Positions 39,770 through 53,079 of a DNA stretch of 64,000 bases are shown in pieces. The position numbers and the translations under genes were made by a program. The stretch comes from Cyclina sinensis (Eukaryota > Mollusca > Bivalvia > Venerida > Veneridae), in the NCBI GenBank assembly GCA_012932295.1, contig JAAONU010000011.1, forward strand, positions 42,348,352 to 42,412,351, in the 5' to 3' direction. A model generated the notes under the pieces. The model did no database searches and had not been told where the DNA came from. It worked only from the letters and a program-made list of their open reading frames with translations. Position 1 is the stretch's first letter. Every line of letters begins with the position of its first letter.

Positions 39770-41621
39770 TTTTCAAGTTTTTCCTATATAATTCTATGTA
39801 AAACATGTGACCCCTAGGGCGGGGCCTATTTTGACCAAGGGGCCATGATTTGAACAAACTTGATAGAGGTCCATTAGATAATGCTGCACACCAAATATCT
39901 TAACTCTAGGCCTTGTTGTTTATGACAAGAAGATTTTTAAAGTTTTTCCTATATAACTCTCTGTAAAACATGTGACCCCTGGGGCGGGGCCATTTTTGAC
40001 CTAGGGTCCATGACTTGAACAAAATTGGTAGAGGTCCTCTAGACAATGCTTTATACAAAATATCTTAACTCTAAGCCTTATGGTTTCTTCTGTGAAGATT
40101 TTTGAAACCTTTTCCAATTAACTCTATGTAAACAAGTGACCCCAGGGCTGGGCCTATTTTGACCCAGTGGCTATGATTTGAAGAAACTTAGTAGAGGTCC
40201 ACTAGACAATGCTACACACCTAATATCTAAGCTCTATGCCTTACAGTTTCTGACAAGAAGATTTTTAAATGTTTTCCTATATAACTCTATGTAAAACAAG
40301 TGACCCCTGGGGCGGGGCCATTTTTGACCCAGAGGCCATGATTTGAACAAACCTGGTAGAGGTCCACTAGACAATGCTACACACCAAATATCTAAGCACT
40401 ATAACTTACAGTTTCTGACAAGAAGATTTTTTAAGATTTTCCTATATAACTCTATGTAAAACAAGTGACCCCTGGGGCGGGGCCATTTTTGACCCAGAGG
40501 CCATGATTTGAACAAACTTGATAGAGATCCACTAGACAATGCTACACACCAAATATCTAAGCTTTATGCCTTACAGTTTCTGACAAGAAGATTTTTAAAT
40601 GTTTTCCTATATACATGTGTAACTCTATGTAAAACAAGTGACCCCTGGGGTGGGGCCATTTTTGACCCAGAGGCCATGATTTGAACAAACTTGGTAGAGG
40701 TCCACTAGATAATGCTACACACCAAATATCTAAGCTCTATAACTCACGGTTTTTGACAAGAAGATTTTTTAAGATTTTCCCATATAACTCTATGTAAAAC
40801 AAGTGACCCCTTGGGCGGGGCCATTTTTGACCCAGAGGCCATGATTTGAACAAACTTGGTAGAGGTCCACTAGACAATGCTACATACCAAATATCTAAGC
40901 TATATGCCTTAATGTTTCTGACGAGAAGATTTTTAAAGTTTTTCCTATATAACTCTATGTTAAACAAGTGACCCCTGGGGCGGGGCCAATTTTTGACCCA
41001 GAGGCCATGATTTGAACAAACTTGGTAGAGGTCCACTAGACAATGCTACATACCAAATATCTAAGCTATATGCCTTAATGTTTCTGACGAGAAGATTTTT
41101 AAAGATTTTCCTATATAACTCTATGTAAAACAAGTGATCCCTGGGGCGGGGCCATTTTTGACCCAGAGGCCATGATTTGAACAAATCTGGTAGAGGTCCA
41201 CTAGACAATGTTACATACCAAATATCTTAACTGTAGGCTTTCTTGTTTCTGACAAGAAGATTTTTAAGTTTTCCCTATATAACTCTTTGTAAAATCAATT
41301 GGTAGAGGTCCACTAGATGATGCTTCATACCAAATATCAAAGCTCCAGGCCTTGTGGTTTCGGAGAAGAAGATTTTAAAATATCCAACTTATAAAATCTA
41401 TTTTTAGCTCCAGTGAACCAGAAATGCAATGGACCAGAACCATTTGAACAATCTTGGTAGAGCTTCATGGAAGGAATATCCCAGGCAAGTTTCATTAAAT
41501 TTGCCCCACTGGTTTCAGAGGAGATGATGTTTGAATGAAAAGTTGACGACGGACAACGGACGGACGACGGACAAAGACCGATCAGAAAAGCTCACCCTGA
41601 GCACTTTGTGCTCAGGTGAGC
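39770..41621. mobile_element. 1.9-kb element: array of about 164-bp units ending in the GCTCACC hairpin
   Basis: About ten units carry AAGAAGATTTTTAAA, TATAACTCTATGTAAAAC, GACCCCTGGGGCGGGGCC, CCATGATTTGAACAAAC and AGAGGTCCACTAGACAATG at a spacing of 163-165 bp. The right end has GACGACGGAC repeats and a 32-nt perfect-looking hairpin at 41590-41621. Long minus-strand open frames are created by the repeat and are not genes. Confidence 0.8.
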
Positions 41622-42404
41622 AAAAAATGTAGGCGAAATGTTAATACTAGATAAAATATCACTAAAGTGGTCTTTGCTTGTAGAAGAATTGAGTTGGCGA
41701 TTGTTTTTGCCTTTTATATTGGCAAGACACACCAAACAGGTTTTCACCATGGGCACAGCCATTTTGTTTCTGATAGTTTTCTACCCCCTCCGTTGAAGAG
41801 ATTTTTTATTATTAATGCGATTTCATTGGTCGATATTTAAAGCACTTTTTGCTATATATCGATTAATTTTTCCCACCGTTTGATTTATGTAATAATCAAC
41901 CATGGGTATCCGACAATGAGAGATACTAGACATTTTGTACATGTATACAGCCATATGTGACAAGTACACAATCACACAAGAAGGTTGACATCCATGATGA
42001 AAATCAATAAAACACTGTACATATTAAACATTCATGCTCACAGCCGAGGCTGCACTCATAATTGACTACATAACTCCTTGAACAAATCTTCCCAGCCAAA
42101 CATTTTAATGAAACAAGCAGACATTATCATTGAAACTTAATCAAATTACAGCAAATATCTGTAATGCGATTGTACTTTTTATCACCTATTTCTTAAATTA
42201 ATACTTTTGCACTTACAAAAGGCAACTGATTGACACTAGGAAATAAGCGAGATAATAGATTTATTTCAGGCATATTGTGAATAAAGCTATACTGAATTCT
42301 ATACCATTCTGTCAATACAGAAAGCTTTTGTCGAGTCCACATTAGAAGCACAACACAGCTATTCTGCTTGAAATGAAATTTAGATTCAGAAAAAACTCCT
42401 ATAT

Positions 42405-42482
42405 CCTGGGTGGGGTTGAACCAGTGACCCCCTGCTTTCAAGTCTGGTGGTCTACAAATGGTTCTACCCCCCAACCCTGCAG
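42405..42482 (-). repeat. tRNA-like SINE head remnant
   Basis: The minus strand reads TGGTTCAACCCCAC (B-box) about 20 bases after GACTTGAAAGCAGGGGGTC, which looks like a Ser-type anticodon arm with a damaged stem. A GGGTAGAACC stretch lies where the A-box should be. It is too degenerate for a working tRNA and is probably a SINE piece. Confidence 0.5.
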
Positions 42483-44593
42483 TATATAAAGTGAAAAAGT
42501 CAAGCAATTTAACAATGCTGGTAATTAAAGAAATCACTCCAGAATGTTATATGCATGCAGGTACAATGTAAGAACTGTGGTTTTAAGTGTGCAAACAGAT
42601 ACCCAAACATTGTCAAGAAATTCAAAAGGACTGCCCTGATTAAATTTCATACTCTGGAACCAACTTCCAAACTATAATCTAAGGACATCTTTATTTTTGT
42701 TGACTGTCAAATTTTTCACTTTGTGAAACTGGAATTATGCAACACATTTTTTCAGATAAAGAAATACTCATGAATATTTAACTGCTCTGCAGACCTTTAA
42801 GAAGAAAATAACCACCCTCACTCATTTCTAGGTTCCGTATTAATGGGTTCATATTTAACAACCTGCCATGGGACTTAACTCCCACAAAGCAAATAAAACC
42901 ATTTAAAAAGCTTTCTATTTAAAGATACTTGTGTACTTTGTATCAAATGAAGCATTAAGTTAAATCCTAAGTTGATAACTAAATAATTATACAAGATTAA
43001 TAAGCTATAGCTGCCTTTCATAAGCTCTGGTTATAAATACCATATCAAAAAACCTATAATCTAGTATTCTATATAATAATTATATCCTTTTCAGAGAAAG
43101 TACGTCAACGAATGACTGACAATATTCTATTCAGAAACAACCCTCCCAAGTATACTTATGTTTTTTACTCATCGAGGAAGTTATTCAAATATTGCATATA
43201 ATATTTCAGCAAACTGATCTTTCAAAACATTTTTTTGAAATCTTTACAGTCCGCACTTTTTATAGATGAATAACAAAACTGGATTTAGTGTAAGTTAAGT
43301 AACAGAATGTATAGTAAGGTGTATTTTTTATTTTAAAAGATCAATGCTTAAGGCCTGTAAGTTTGAAAGTTGGAAATCAGTCTCAAATAGATGTGCCCTA
43401 CCAGTTATATGCTACACACCTATGCGTGTTGATTAGAAGATTTATAGTACAGATGCTAATTTACTTTAAATCAACAGCTCAGTCAATAAAATATTTACAT
43501 GTATGAACAAATGTAAACTTTCATAAACAGAGTCCAAAATGCCAACATGTGATTTCTCATTAAATGACCATAATGTTTTAGAAAAGTCTATTCCCCCACT
43601 AACTCTGCTCCTGGCCCTAACAACTGCCCTTAAAATCACCACAGCCTCTTTCCCATACTGCCACATGAAATCTGGCCTGATTACGCCTTTCTACAGCAAA
43701 ACAATTCACATACTTCCACAAAACAATGCATTATTCAAGTTAATAAATATGATATGATTTAAAATTATACTGCATGGCTATATACACATGAATTACAATA
43801 AAGTTCCACAACATTTAAGTTTCTGTAATAAAATCTGCAAGAAATATTAGCCTTTTCCCTCATGGGAAACATTATTTTCAGTAGAGAAAACATAAATTGC
43901 TGCTTTTCCAAATGCTCATTTTAAAGAATGCACTGCTCAGCAAAAGAGGCAAAATTTTGCCAAATTTCTACAAAATTGCCCAGTGTCTGGCACTTGTTGC
44001 CAATATTCTCATTTATTTCTTGAGCCTTTCGTAAATGATACTGTCAGTGGCTGACTTAAAGATACAGATACTGTAATTATTCTAACTATCACATGGTCAT
44101 TTGTAGGAAACAGTGCAACTCAGTGGTCAAAATAAAAGATCAGTATCACCATGTTTGGGAAAGAAATTACCATAATCAACACTAACAAAGAGGTTGGGGC
44201 ATCTATACCGTAAGTGGCTTTATCAACAGAAATTATGAATGCTGCTAGAGTTATAAAGAAATTTAGCAGTACCGTTTTTCCCCATCTAATGACCAGTGTG
44301 CTGAGAAGGTGGGCGCTTAAAAGGGTACTAATATAAAGCCTACTGTCTAGTTCAAGATGCAAGAAATGTTCATAAAATTGAAACTGGAAATTTATTTTAC
44401 AAGATGGTAGTAAAGTCTATATATGCCATTACAAAACAGAAAAGAAACAATGATGCAAAAACATGTTTATTTACCAATTTCCTGCTGGAAAAAAAGGGCG
44501 CCTATTCATTTGCAAGTCAAAAGACAATGAGGGGTCCTTTTAGGAGCATGGGCGCTAGATGGGGCGAATACCATAAGCTATATTTGTAATTAC

Positions 44594-44878
44594 CAGAGAT
44601 GTAAGTGGGTCAGGACCAAAAACCCTGAAAATGGACAGAAGTCATGGGAGCCACCTAGACCCCTAGCTAACAGACAGTTTGGTTAGTTAGAATGCCGCCT
44701 ATTGACCAATGAAAACCTTCATTATGAAACAGACGGTATAAAACCTGGTACCCATCCGTGCTGTGTTACTTCCCTTGACTTCGGCAGCTATATGCTTGGC
44801 AACATTTCGACCCGGAATTTTTTTCTCAGCACATCGAAAACCCGAATTCCGGGAATACCCGAAAGACTTACATCTCTG
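44594..44878. mobile_element. hAT-like MITE 2 with 13-bp perfect terminal inverted repeats
   Basis: A 285-bp element begins CAGAGATGTAAGT and ends with its exact reverse complement ACTTACATCTCTG. The 6-bp direct repeat AATTAC abuts both ends (44588-44593 and 44879-44884). There is no coding capacity for a transposase. The interior has CCCGGAATT/CCCGAATT motifs like those in the element at 2136-2693, which suggests related families. Confidence 0.8.
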
Positions 44879-45439
44879 AATTACTTTCCTTTAGCACTAG
44901 GAAGAAACATATGAAAACATTTAATATGTAAGACCTGCATCTTTTCATCAGTGTAATGAAACAGTCTCAAGTTCTCTGTAGCATCTTTACATGTTTATAC
45001 AATCAATTTTCATGCAGAATGTTTTAAACATGCCTGCTTGCTTAGTCTGTTTCATGGCAAAAGGTTCCAAAATCAGTTATACCTGTAAGTGACAGCAAAC
45101 ATTAGGATATTCCATGGCAATTTTTCATTGCCACAATTGGAAAAACATGTGTCAATTAAGATAAAATACCATTTTCTACTCTACACAGGGAACCAGAATA
45201 TTCAGGGCCAGAATCTGTCTCTCTTATCAGATTACAATAGTAACACCATCAACTTTCTTTTGTAATAAAACCTTATTGTTATGTTGCAAGCACAGCTGCT
45301 GTCTTGCTCTGCATTTGTTCCTATTAAACTGATACCTATCTCAGTAATATGTCTGTTACAAACCTCACCTATCTAATCATTTACATCTTCAGATAGGCAA
45401 CATACATGTAATCAATGTGTGTAATGAAAAGCACATTGT

Positions 45440-46055
45440 CTACAGCTTTCTGTAGATGGAAGGCATTAATACAATGGATGCTGAGAAACAGATGGTGTAC
45501 ATCTTATCTTTTCCACTCAAAGAGCGGATTATCTACATGTGCAAGAAATGTCTACTATACCTGTCCTTAAAGCTTTCTGTAGATGGAAGGGAATTATGAA
45601 TGCTGAGAAACAGCAGCTAGTTGGTATATATCTTAACTTTTCCGTTCAAGGTTAGATGCAGATTATCTACATGGGCAAAAAAGTTAACAAGTCCTTAAAG
45701 CTTTCTGTGGATGGTAGCCAAAAACAATCAATGATGTACATCTTAACTTTTCCATTCACATGTTGGATTATCTACATAAGCAAGAAATGTCTACAAGTCC
45801 TTTTCAACCTTTCTGTAAGATGATGAAAGCTAAATACAGTGGATCCAGAGAAACAGAGAGCATATACATGTATTGTACCTTTCCCACTCACAGAGTGGAT
45901 TATCTCCATGACAAATGCAAAAAGAAATGTTTACAAGTATTTAGAATAATGGAAGACACATACAATGGATGCTGTGAAACAGTTGGTGTTCATCTTTATC
46001 ACACACAGGTTGGATCATCTACATGTGAAAGAAATATCTATAATACAAGTCCTAA
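45440..46055. repeat. Tandem array of about 130-bp units
   Basis: Four to five diverged copies carry AGCTTTCTGTAGATGGAAGG, GAATGCTGAGAAACAG, CTTAACTTTTCC and GGATTATCTACATG. Open frames through it have no family resemblance. Confidence 0.75.
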
Positions 46056-46059
46056 TTAA

Positions 46060-48960
46060 ATCCAGCACTGAACCTGCTAAAATAAAGGGTATGAAACATG
46101 AGAAATTCAATAAAATATTTTACACAATCTACATAAGTAACTTCACATTCAAAAATGATGAAAATATCTTCAACTCTCAAATGCAAATTTTATTTATTTA
46201 TTTAAGTAAAAACTTAGTTTTTAACCCAGTTGATGGCCGACCCTATCAAATGAGACACAAACTACAGATAATTGGGGAAGTATAATCAGAATGAAATATC
46301 TAGGTCTTTGGTATTGCAAAATAGAAACATCAAATTAAAAAAAAATATTTGCTCTTGTGTCATCCATCAACACAGCTTGGTAACTAGTGACAATTTGTTC
46401 AAGAATTTTCTGGCTTCTTCCCGACTAGTGCTCTTGTTCATGTTGTTACATAAAATTAAACTAGTCTGTGACTTGGAACAGTTTTGTCACTTAAAAAGAT
46501 ATTACATTTAAGTTTTATTTTCTTTTTTTTTGTTGAACTGTCCATATTTTTCCTATAAAATTGATTAAAAAGGATTAAAATCAAGAGTGCAGTTATTATA
46601 AATGACTAATGTATGCCTTATAAATGAATGCACTTTTCAGGAATTACCTGATATCCAAACTAACATTAAAACACGTACTTCAGTGAGACATTCACATGAG
46701 TAATATCACAGCTTATTTCTTATTATTTCTTTAAATGAACAACAAGATGGTCGAATCTAAAAAATTTGATATCAGATACTTTAAAAACATGCTGTGAAGT
46801 TAAAATAACAAACCAAAAACAACATTTTCTCAGGTAAACTCTGCATAAATCTACAGAGGTAATCAGAAAGAGAGAGGAAAAATACATAATAGATAATCCT
46901 TAGGTTATTTATAGCACTCCCAGACATTTTGGTTTGGAAAATGTGTACCTGACTGGAGAAATGACTGAAAATTAGAAACATATGTTCTAAGCTCAGTTAC
47001 TGATTTTACCCTGATACAAGATGTAATTTAGTAAACTACAACCATGTATAATAATTGCCAATTAAAAGAGTGAAAACAGAATTCTTACTGCATGCACAAT
47101 GTAAACGTTTTGATAGTTTGTTTTTTTGTCCCGTCAAAAACAACAAAAGCAAAATCTATTCTCAGTACTACAATCAGCTACCATACTGTTTGGTTAACAG
47201 ACTAAAACTGAACACTGATGTTCATAAATCATAAGGTAGGAATGTAAGTAGTGTAACCACTAGAACATCAACCAGAACTTTTTCTGAGTATTATAATTCT
47301 CCTCATAATATTACATAGCATCAGCAAATCAACACTAGCAGTTAGTTGGGGTTTTTTTGGCAGCTGTGACCCTACATTTTACAAACTTGTAATTCGAGAG
47401 GTCAGTCCAAAATGACTGCATCGGTCTTGCCTGTGTAACTCAATTTGTTTGTCCTTGTCATACAGGCTTTGAACTAACTCTACTTAGACTAAGAAAATTG
47501 ATGCTAAAAGATGTCTTTAAAGAACTACACTGACTCTGTAACTGTCATCTGATGTTAACATAACTTGTTCTGTCTGAGAATTAATTCTGGATGGAAATAT
47601 AACATAGCGATACACATTGAAATTAAAAGTCAGTGGGACAGAACAATTACAAGTGATTTCAAGCTTTTGTATTTTAAAGTATGACTTTTAGTCATAGTAT
47701 CAAATTTACTCAACAAATTTTCTTCTCTAGGTAGTCATAAGTCACTAACTATATAATGATTAGACAAAGTTACTTTCAAATGACCTCCCTATGAAAATAC
47801 GACACAAAGTTCTTACCTATCACATCTCACTGATTCATCAGCAGTCATAATATGAACATTGTGACTATTTTGTTTGTACTATCAGAAACTTTATTTTAAA
47901 CTGACAGCTACATTATTGCCAATTTTGATATTAAACGTTCATATTGGGGAGTGTACAATTATACAACTTAACAGTCGTCTTGTCATTAAACACAAAACAT
48001 GATGAATCCAATTTTACATATTATTCTGTATTCTATAACTTATTCTGGGCGACTTAATATATTGCTTAGAGTTTTCAATCAACATTATTGAACTTTCTGC
48101 TGGCCACAGATGGGTCAATCAATAGGCATGTTTTCCCAATCCCCCTACACAGAGAAAAGCAATATTGCTGACTTATGATAGCTTTTAATTCATAACCGTA
48201 AGTGATGGCTCTTAATATTGATAAATCATTTGATGTAACTGTAAACTTACATTATACTTAGTCTTTATACCACATCACCGACCTTGAAAATATATTATTT
48301 TACCATTTCCATTATTAGTTGTAGGACAATTGTATTACAGAATACATCTATTATTATTTTTCATACCAAGTACTATAAAAGGTGTAGAGTTCAGATCATG
48401 AATATATTTATAAAGAAGATAAACAGGTTGGTATACTTTACTGCCCATATATAATTTATTTGTTTTTGGGAGCTTTCTTTATCGTTCAATTTCAAAATTC
48501 AACAAAAGTCAAATGTCAAGTACTCTAGTAACAACTCTGGGTAATAAATAAATGCAAAATCATCTATGAGGAAATTGCTTTTGTATCTAAAGTTTGTAAT
48601 AATTCTATGCTTGAAAACAGATAAATTTTATAAATTCTAAGTGTCAAATCTCACATACAGGAAAATAAATGACAATGAAACCATTACACCACTGCACTGT
48701 CACACAAACTTGGATACCTGTCTAAACAAATTTTAAAAATGCAGATTTATGCATGGTCATTAAAAACAATCCCTATTTACGACAGATTTAAGCCATCGCA
48801 GATAAAAAATTGCAAAATAAACATATTTAAGATATAAATTTGAATCAAACAACTTGGATTAGTTCAGACATCAGAACAAAAACCCACAAAATTTTAAGCT
48901 ACAGCTATAATTTGGAAATTTACCCGGTTTAACATCAGATCTGAGGTTTGAAAGCACAGT
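46060..48960. other. Non-coding stretch inside the NCX intron
   Basis: This AT-rich intron lies just downstream of the large NCX exon. A good minus-strand donor (GATAG|GTAAGA near 47816) has no convincing acceptor or in-phase coding sequence before it. Confidence 0.5.
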
Positions 48961-49030
48961 TAGACTAAATGACTATGATTCTAAAAACTAATCCAATGCC
49001 CTTTGATTGCATGCTGTGGTTTCTACTCAC

Positions 49031-50742
49031 TCTGTTTCGTCATTAATGAAGACTAGCTCGCCCTGAACTTGCTCATAGTCCTTGCCAGCCTTTGCCGACC
49101 CATCTGAGGTAGTGTATGGTAACCTCACAGTACCACGAGCACCAGATGACCTCACAACTTTAATGGCAGCTTCACCAACAGCTTCAGACACACGCATTTC
49201 CTTGTCTTCAAAATGGAAAATACCAGGGTGATCATCGTCAAGAATCATAACAGTTGCAAGGAATGGTGTTCCAAGCTTAGCGACTGAACTTATGTCACCG
49301 ACCTCATCGGCAACTCTGAGGTTGCTAAGACGAACATATAAATGCTCGTCTTCTTCGAACAGGTCATCATCAATTACTGTCAATGGGAACTGTTTATGCA
49401 TTTCATTTGGATAGAAAGTGATTGTTCCTTCAGTGTATTCATAGTCAGACCCTGCATTTGCTGTTCCATCTTCAGTTTTGTAATCAACATAGAGTGTTTT
49501 TGACAAGTCACCTCCAGCTCTTGTAACAGTCAAATTAAATGTGCCAACATTCTCCATAACAGTGTAATGTCCTGGATCAAAATAAACCCTTGTCACAGTG
49601 TCATCTTCAATATCTACCCTGACATCTTCAAGACTAAGTTTCTTCTCAATTTTAGACTTCTTGATGACATTTCCACTGCCAGTAAGTTTTCTAGTAGCCT
49701 GAATTCTATAAAAAGCTCTGCTCTTTGGCCCGCGATTGATAGCTTCAAGTTCTGCCATTTCTTCAAGGGTTTTCATATCTGTATTTGGATTCTTTTTTCT
49801 AAGATCTCTAAGGATTTCCATGAATTCATTACGATGAGATTCAAATTCTCTGACATCACTGTCCTGACTGTCCAAACCCTTGAAAACAATCTCATCACCT
49901 ACATGATTAGCTTTACCTAATTCTGTATCACCTTCACTTGATATCACAACCCCGCGTTGCTTGCTTGATCGGTATTTCTTTGTCAAGAACTTGTAAAAAA
50001 AAATCTGTTTATCTGCAACATATGCAGTAAATACAGTTACAGGAAAAAATAGGAAAGTCACAACAGCTTCCCATATCATGACTACACCGTAACTTGAAAC
50101 AGAAAGAATGAAATACAGCCATAAGTAGGCAAAAATACTCCAGGTTGCCGTAAGTGCGAATACACGCAAGTGCTTCACTCTTCGCACTTCTTCACCAGGG
50201 AGGCAAGAAACACAAATGGCCATGATAACAAACAAGTTAAATGCAGCACTTCCAACAATAGTGCTTGGACCTAAATCTCCAGCCTTGAAATTATTCATAA
50301 ATACAATTTCTATCACCGAGAGCAAAATTTCTGGAGCAGATGAACCAAGAGCCATTAAGGTTAAATTTGATACAGTTTCATTCCATATTCTCACGCTAAC
50401 TACCTGGGTACTTCCATCAGGCCTTTTGACAGTCACATCTTTTTCTTTCGATGTGATTACCTCTATTGAAGCCATAAACCGGTCTGCAACGATTGAAACA
50501 CCTAAAAACATGTATATCATTGCTGCCAAATAAACAATTGCACGTGCTGCCTTATCCCCAGAGCTTAGGTCTCCAACCGGCTCCCACAATGGAATGATCA
50601 TTCCTTTCCTGCATTCCTCCGCCTGCTGAGTACATGTTGAGTTACTATCTGCTGAAGATCCCTCACACTGTCCTAAAATAATTATCCCTAGTACTAATAT
50701 AACTGGTATCCTTAACATTGTTTTAGCCATGTTTGTAAGCTT
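49031..50742 (-). CDS. Sodium/calcium exchanger (NCX/SLC8 family), large first coding exon
   Basis: This exon encodes residues 1-566 and two bases of codon 567 of a plasma-membrane Na+/Ca2+ antiporter. The ATG is at 50730-50728 with 12 nt of 5'UTR before it. The intron ends ATTTTAG at 50744/50743 and the donor GTGAGT begins at 49030. What is visible: a hydrophobic signal peptide (about 1-24), an extracellular stretch with cysteines, membrane segments from about residue 62, the first alpha-repeat with GSSAPE at 129-134, and a basic segment after the fifth helix (about 246-259) like the XIP autoinhibitory region. Calx-beta domain 1 spans about 371-500, with acidic Ca2+ ligands around E393, D421, D454-D456, E459-E460 and D498-D500. 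Calx-beta domain 2 begins near 501. One large exon carrying the start and both loop domains up to the splice-variable region is the usual NCX gene layout. The C-terminal membrane half is absent from this exon. Family assignment is very secure; the choice of paralogue is not possible. Confidence 0.97.
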
Positions 50743-51269
50743 CTAAAATTAAAATAACAAAATCACAGTTTTTAAAACTGAGTGTATTTATATATCAACA
50801 TTCAGTTACACATAAATTTGGCCTTTACTTCTTTAATAATCCAAAAAATGAAAATATTAACATAAGCATGTGTATAACAAATGGCCAAGTAAGTGTATAC
50901 TGGTATTCTGTCAATCTGTGAAGAAACGTTATTATCAAGTAGCTGTAATGTACTCCATATAACCAAGGTTTAAAAGTACAGTTTTACACTTCTGTCACTT
51001 TTATATCCACTAGGCACAATTTATTTCATTTCCAATATCAAATAATCGCAAAATTCACGAAATGTTATCACTCTGTTATTCCAATCTAAAATAGCGAAAA
51101 GTGATGCTGACAGTAACAAACCGCGTTATTTTACCCGATGGAAAACAATGAAAAGTCCACGCTATTACATGCAACTGCATGAATGGAATACTTCAGCAAT
51201 ATTTCAAGCCATTGTGACAAGTAAAATACTCCATTGATTTGTTACAACTATCTACCAGAGTCAGCAGCA
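50743..51269. other. Intron upstream of the NCX start exon
   Basis: This AT-rich sequence lies between the acceptor of the start-codon exon and the probable promoter. No coding potential or recognised repeat was seen. It is presumably the first intron of the NCX gene. Confidence 0.5.
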
Positions 51270-51490
51270 GCAACTGTCATTCTGCGCTAAATATGGGCAT
51301 TGTGGGAAGTGAAGTAGCGCCCTCATCAAATTTCCAAGGGAAGCTACTCTTTGCAGCATATTCTTCCTTGGCAAGATTTCCTCGCGATTTATTGCCCGTT
51401 AATAACGTGAAATGAATATATAGACATATTATGTAAAAACTCACATTCTTATTCAACATTAAATAATTTGGATATCGGAACACAAGTGTA
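51270..51490 (-). promoter_or_regulatory. Probable NCX promoter / noncoding first exon region
   Basis: On the minus strand, about 550 bp upstream of the start-codon exon, positions 51318-51290 read close to a ZNF143/Staf-type core, with TTCCCACAATGCCC inside it. Such motifs sit at many animal transcription starts. The surrounding 200 bp are less AT-rich than the flanks and contain CG dinucleotides (TCGCGA, GGGCGC, TAGCGC). The large exon begins with an acceptor site and only 12 nt of UTR, so a noncoding exon must exist upstream. This location is an inference. Confidence 0.35.
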
Positions 51491-52425
51491 TATTGATATT
51501 GTATCAGTGGGATCCTGGATGCTTTTAAAGCTCAGACGTCCAAAAAAAATTCTAACACTAAGTATCTTAGTTCTTTAGCTATCCACTGTACATATTTCTC
51601 ACTTTCTTATCTTATCCTTCTCTTGCGCAAACCTCTAAACTTGTTGATGGTGGCCATAAATTGGTAGAAGTAGAAATACCACAAGTCTACGTCAAAGACC
51701 TAAATCATTATTATTACCATTTTGACTTGATCTCCTCTACAGAAAACACAAAAATACAAAAGTACAAATATATAAATACAAAGTTTATTTATAGTCGGTA
51801 TGATTACAACAAGATTCAGCATAAGATTTGTATAGCTTTTGACCGACCTAACAAGTAATAATCTGTAAAAATAAGAGATTACATAATTAAGTTATTTGTG
51901 ATATCGCAGCCCTTACAATACAATACAATACGGCAATACAATTTTTACCTAAAATCGGTTTACATGTGATATAAACATCAGCTGTTTATAGCTAGGCCTA
52001 TTGTTCCACGTCAAACCTTAACAAAAGTAACAACACATGAGGTAACAAGTTTAACCAGAAAGGAATGAGAATACGCAAAGAACTAAAACCTTAGTGATAT
52101 ATGCTAATTTCGGCATATACCTAAAATCACTTAAAAGAACTGAACAGGATGTAAGGAAGAAGAAGAAACTAAATGTGTGGTCCTGAAAACGGTCTATGAA
52201 GGTGTGCTATCTCAAGTCATTTTTGAAATACCCTGATTAGCATTTATCAGAAAGGGAGATAACTATATGTACTACATGGTGTGCCTGAAAAGAAAAAAAA
52301 TATGTGAGACACAACAATGCCACAGTTAGAAAGCAAAGCACATGGACAACATAAATAGCTGCGCGTACATAACAAAATGAAATGAAGCAAGTGTACACAG
52401 GCACAACTACCCCCGACCTAAGCCT

Positions 52426-52795
52426 CTACCAGGCGTTGGATTGTCTGAAGTTTCTCTCATCTCGAAAGTGCTGAGGCAAAGAATTCAAAGTTTTGCAGCA
52501 GCCGAACGGAAGGAGTTGAGGCCGTATCTGGAGGTCTTTAATCTGTATCAATTCATGCAGATACAGGGGACTTTGTTTATTGATAATTCTATATGTTTCC
52601 AGCACCATATTGTTCTTTATATTCTTATTAATATAATGATGAAAATTTAGATCTTAAAATTAGACGTTGTAATCTGAGGAGCAGTCATTATAAATAAAGC
52701 GCAAAGGTCTCTCTTGAATTTTCTCAATTTTCTTTGTGTTTACTTCACCACAGAAATGCCAAGTTAACAGTGTGGCCATACCAGGTGGTATATGA
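52426..52795 (-). pseudogene. Decayed LINE (non-LTR retrotransposon) reverse-transcriptase C-terminal fragment
   Basis: Broken frames on the minus strand recall the end of non-LTR retrotransposon ORF2. From about 52785, VNTKKIEKIQERPLRFIYND matches the usual 'L..IQ.RALR.IYND' segment. After frame damage, LETYRIINKQSPLYLHELIQ matches 'A.KI.N..AP.YL..L'. Then LNSLPQHFRDERNF matches 'WNSLP...R...N...FK'. There are frameshifts and stops between the pieces, no endonuclease domain and no poly(A) tail, so it is a dead fragment. The clade (CR1, jockey or L2-like) cannot be settled. Confidence 0.75.
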
Positions 52796-52949
52796 TGTCA
52801 ATTTGGCTGTCGCAAACAGCACCCCCCCCCACCCCTTTAGATTCGGAGGATAAAACTGCTGTAAGTATTTTAGTTCTTCGTCAATTTAAAGGGGATATAG
52901 AGCATGCAAGTGGAAAATTGTGCCCTACTTATAGGTCCTGATGTTTCTT

Positions 52950-53073
52950 TTGTCAGACGTACAGTTTTTCTTAACATTTGGGAAATAAAGAGTTCGTAAA
53001 AATTTGTTTTCTAACATTCGCGAAAAGCGCATCCGTTTTCCCGAATGTTAGAAAATTCTGTTCATCTGACGAA
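52950..53073. repeat. Nested inverted repeat
   Basis: An inner pair TTTTCTAACATTCGCGAAAA (53007-53026) and its near complement to 53055 forms a hairpin. An outer arm at 52950-52985 also pairs with the right arm to 53073, so two alternative stems share one right arm. Confidence 0.6.
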
Positions 53074-53079
53074 CGATCG

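Noticed and set aside
40737..41208. Overlapping minus-strand frames with PRPRGHLF repeats
   Set aside because: They are read-through of the 164-bp tandem array; the reading is tied to the repeat unit and has no protein family.
49567..50533. Plus-strand frames of 105-117 codons
   Set aside because: They are antisense shadows of the NCX large exon.
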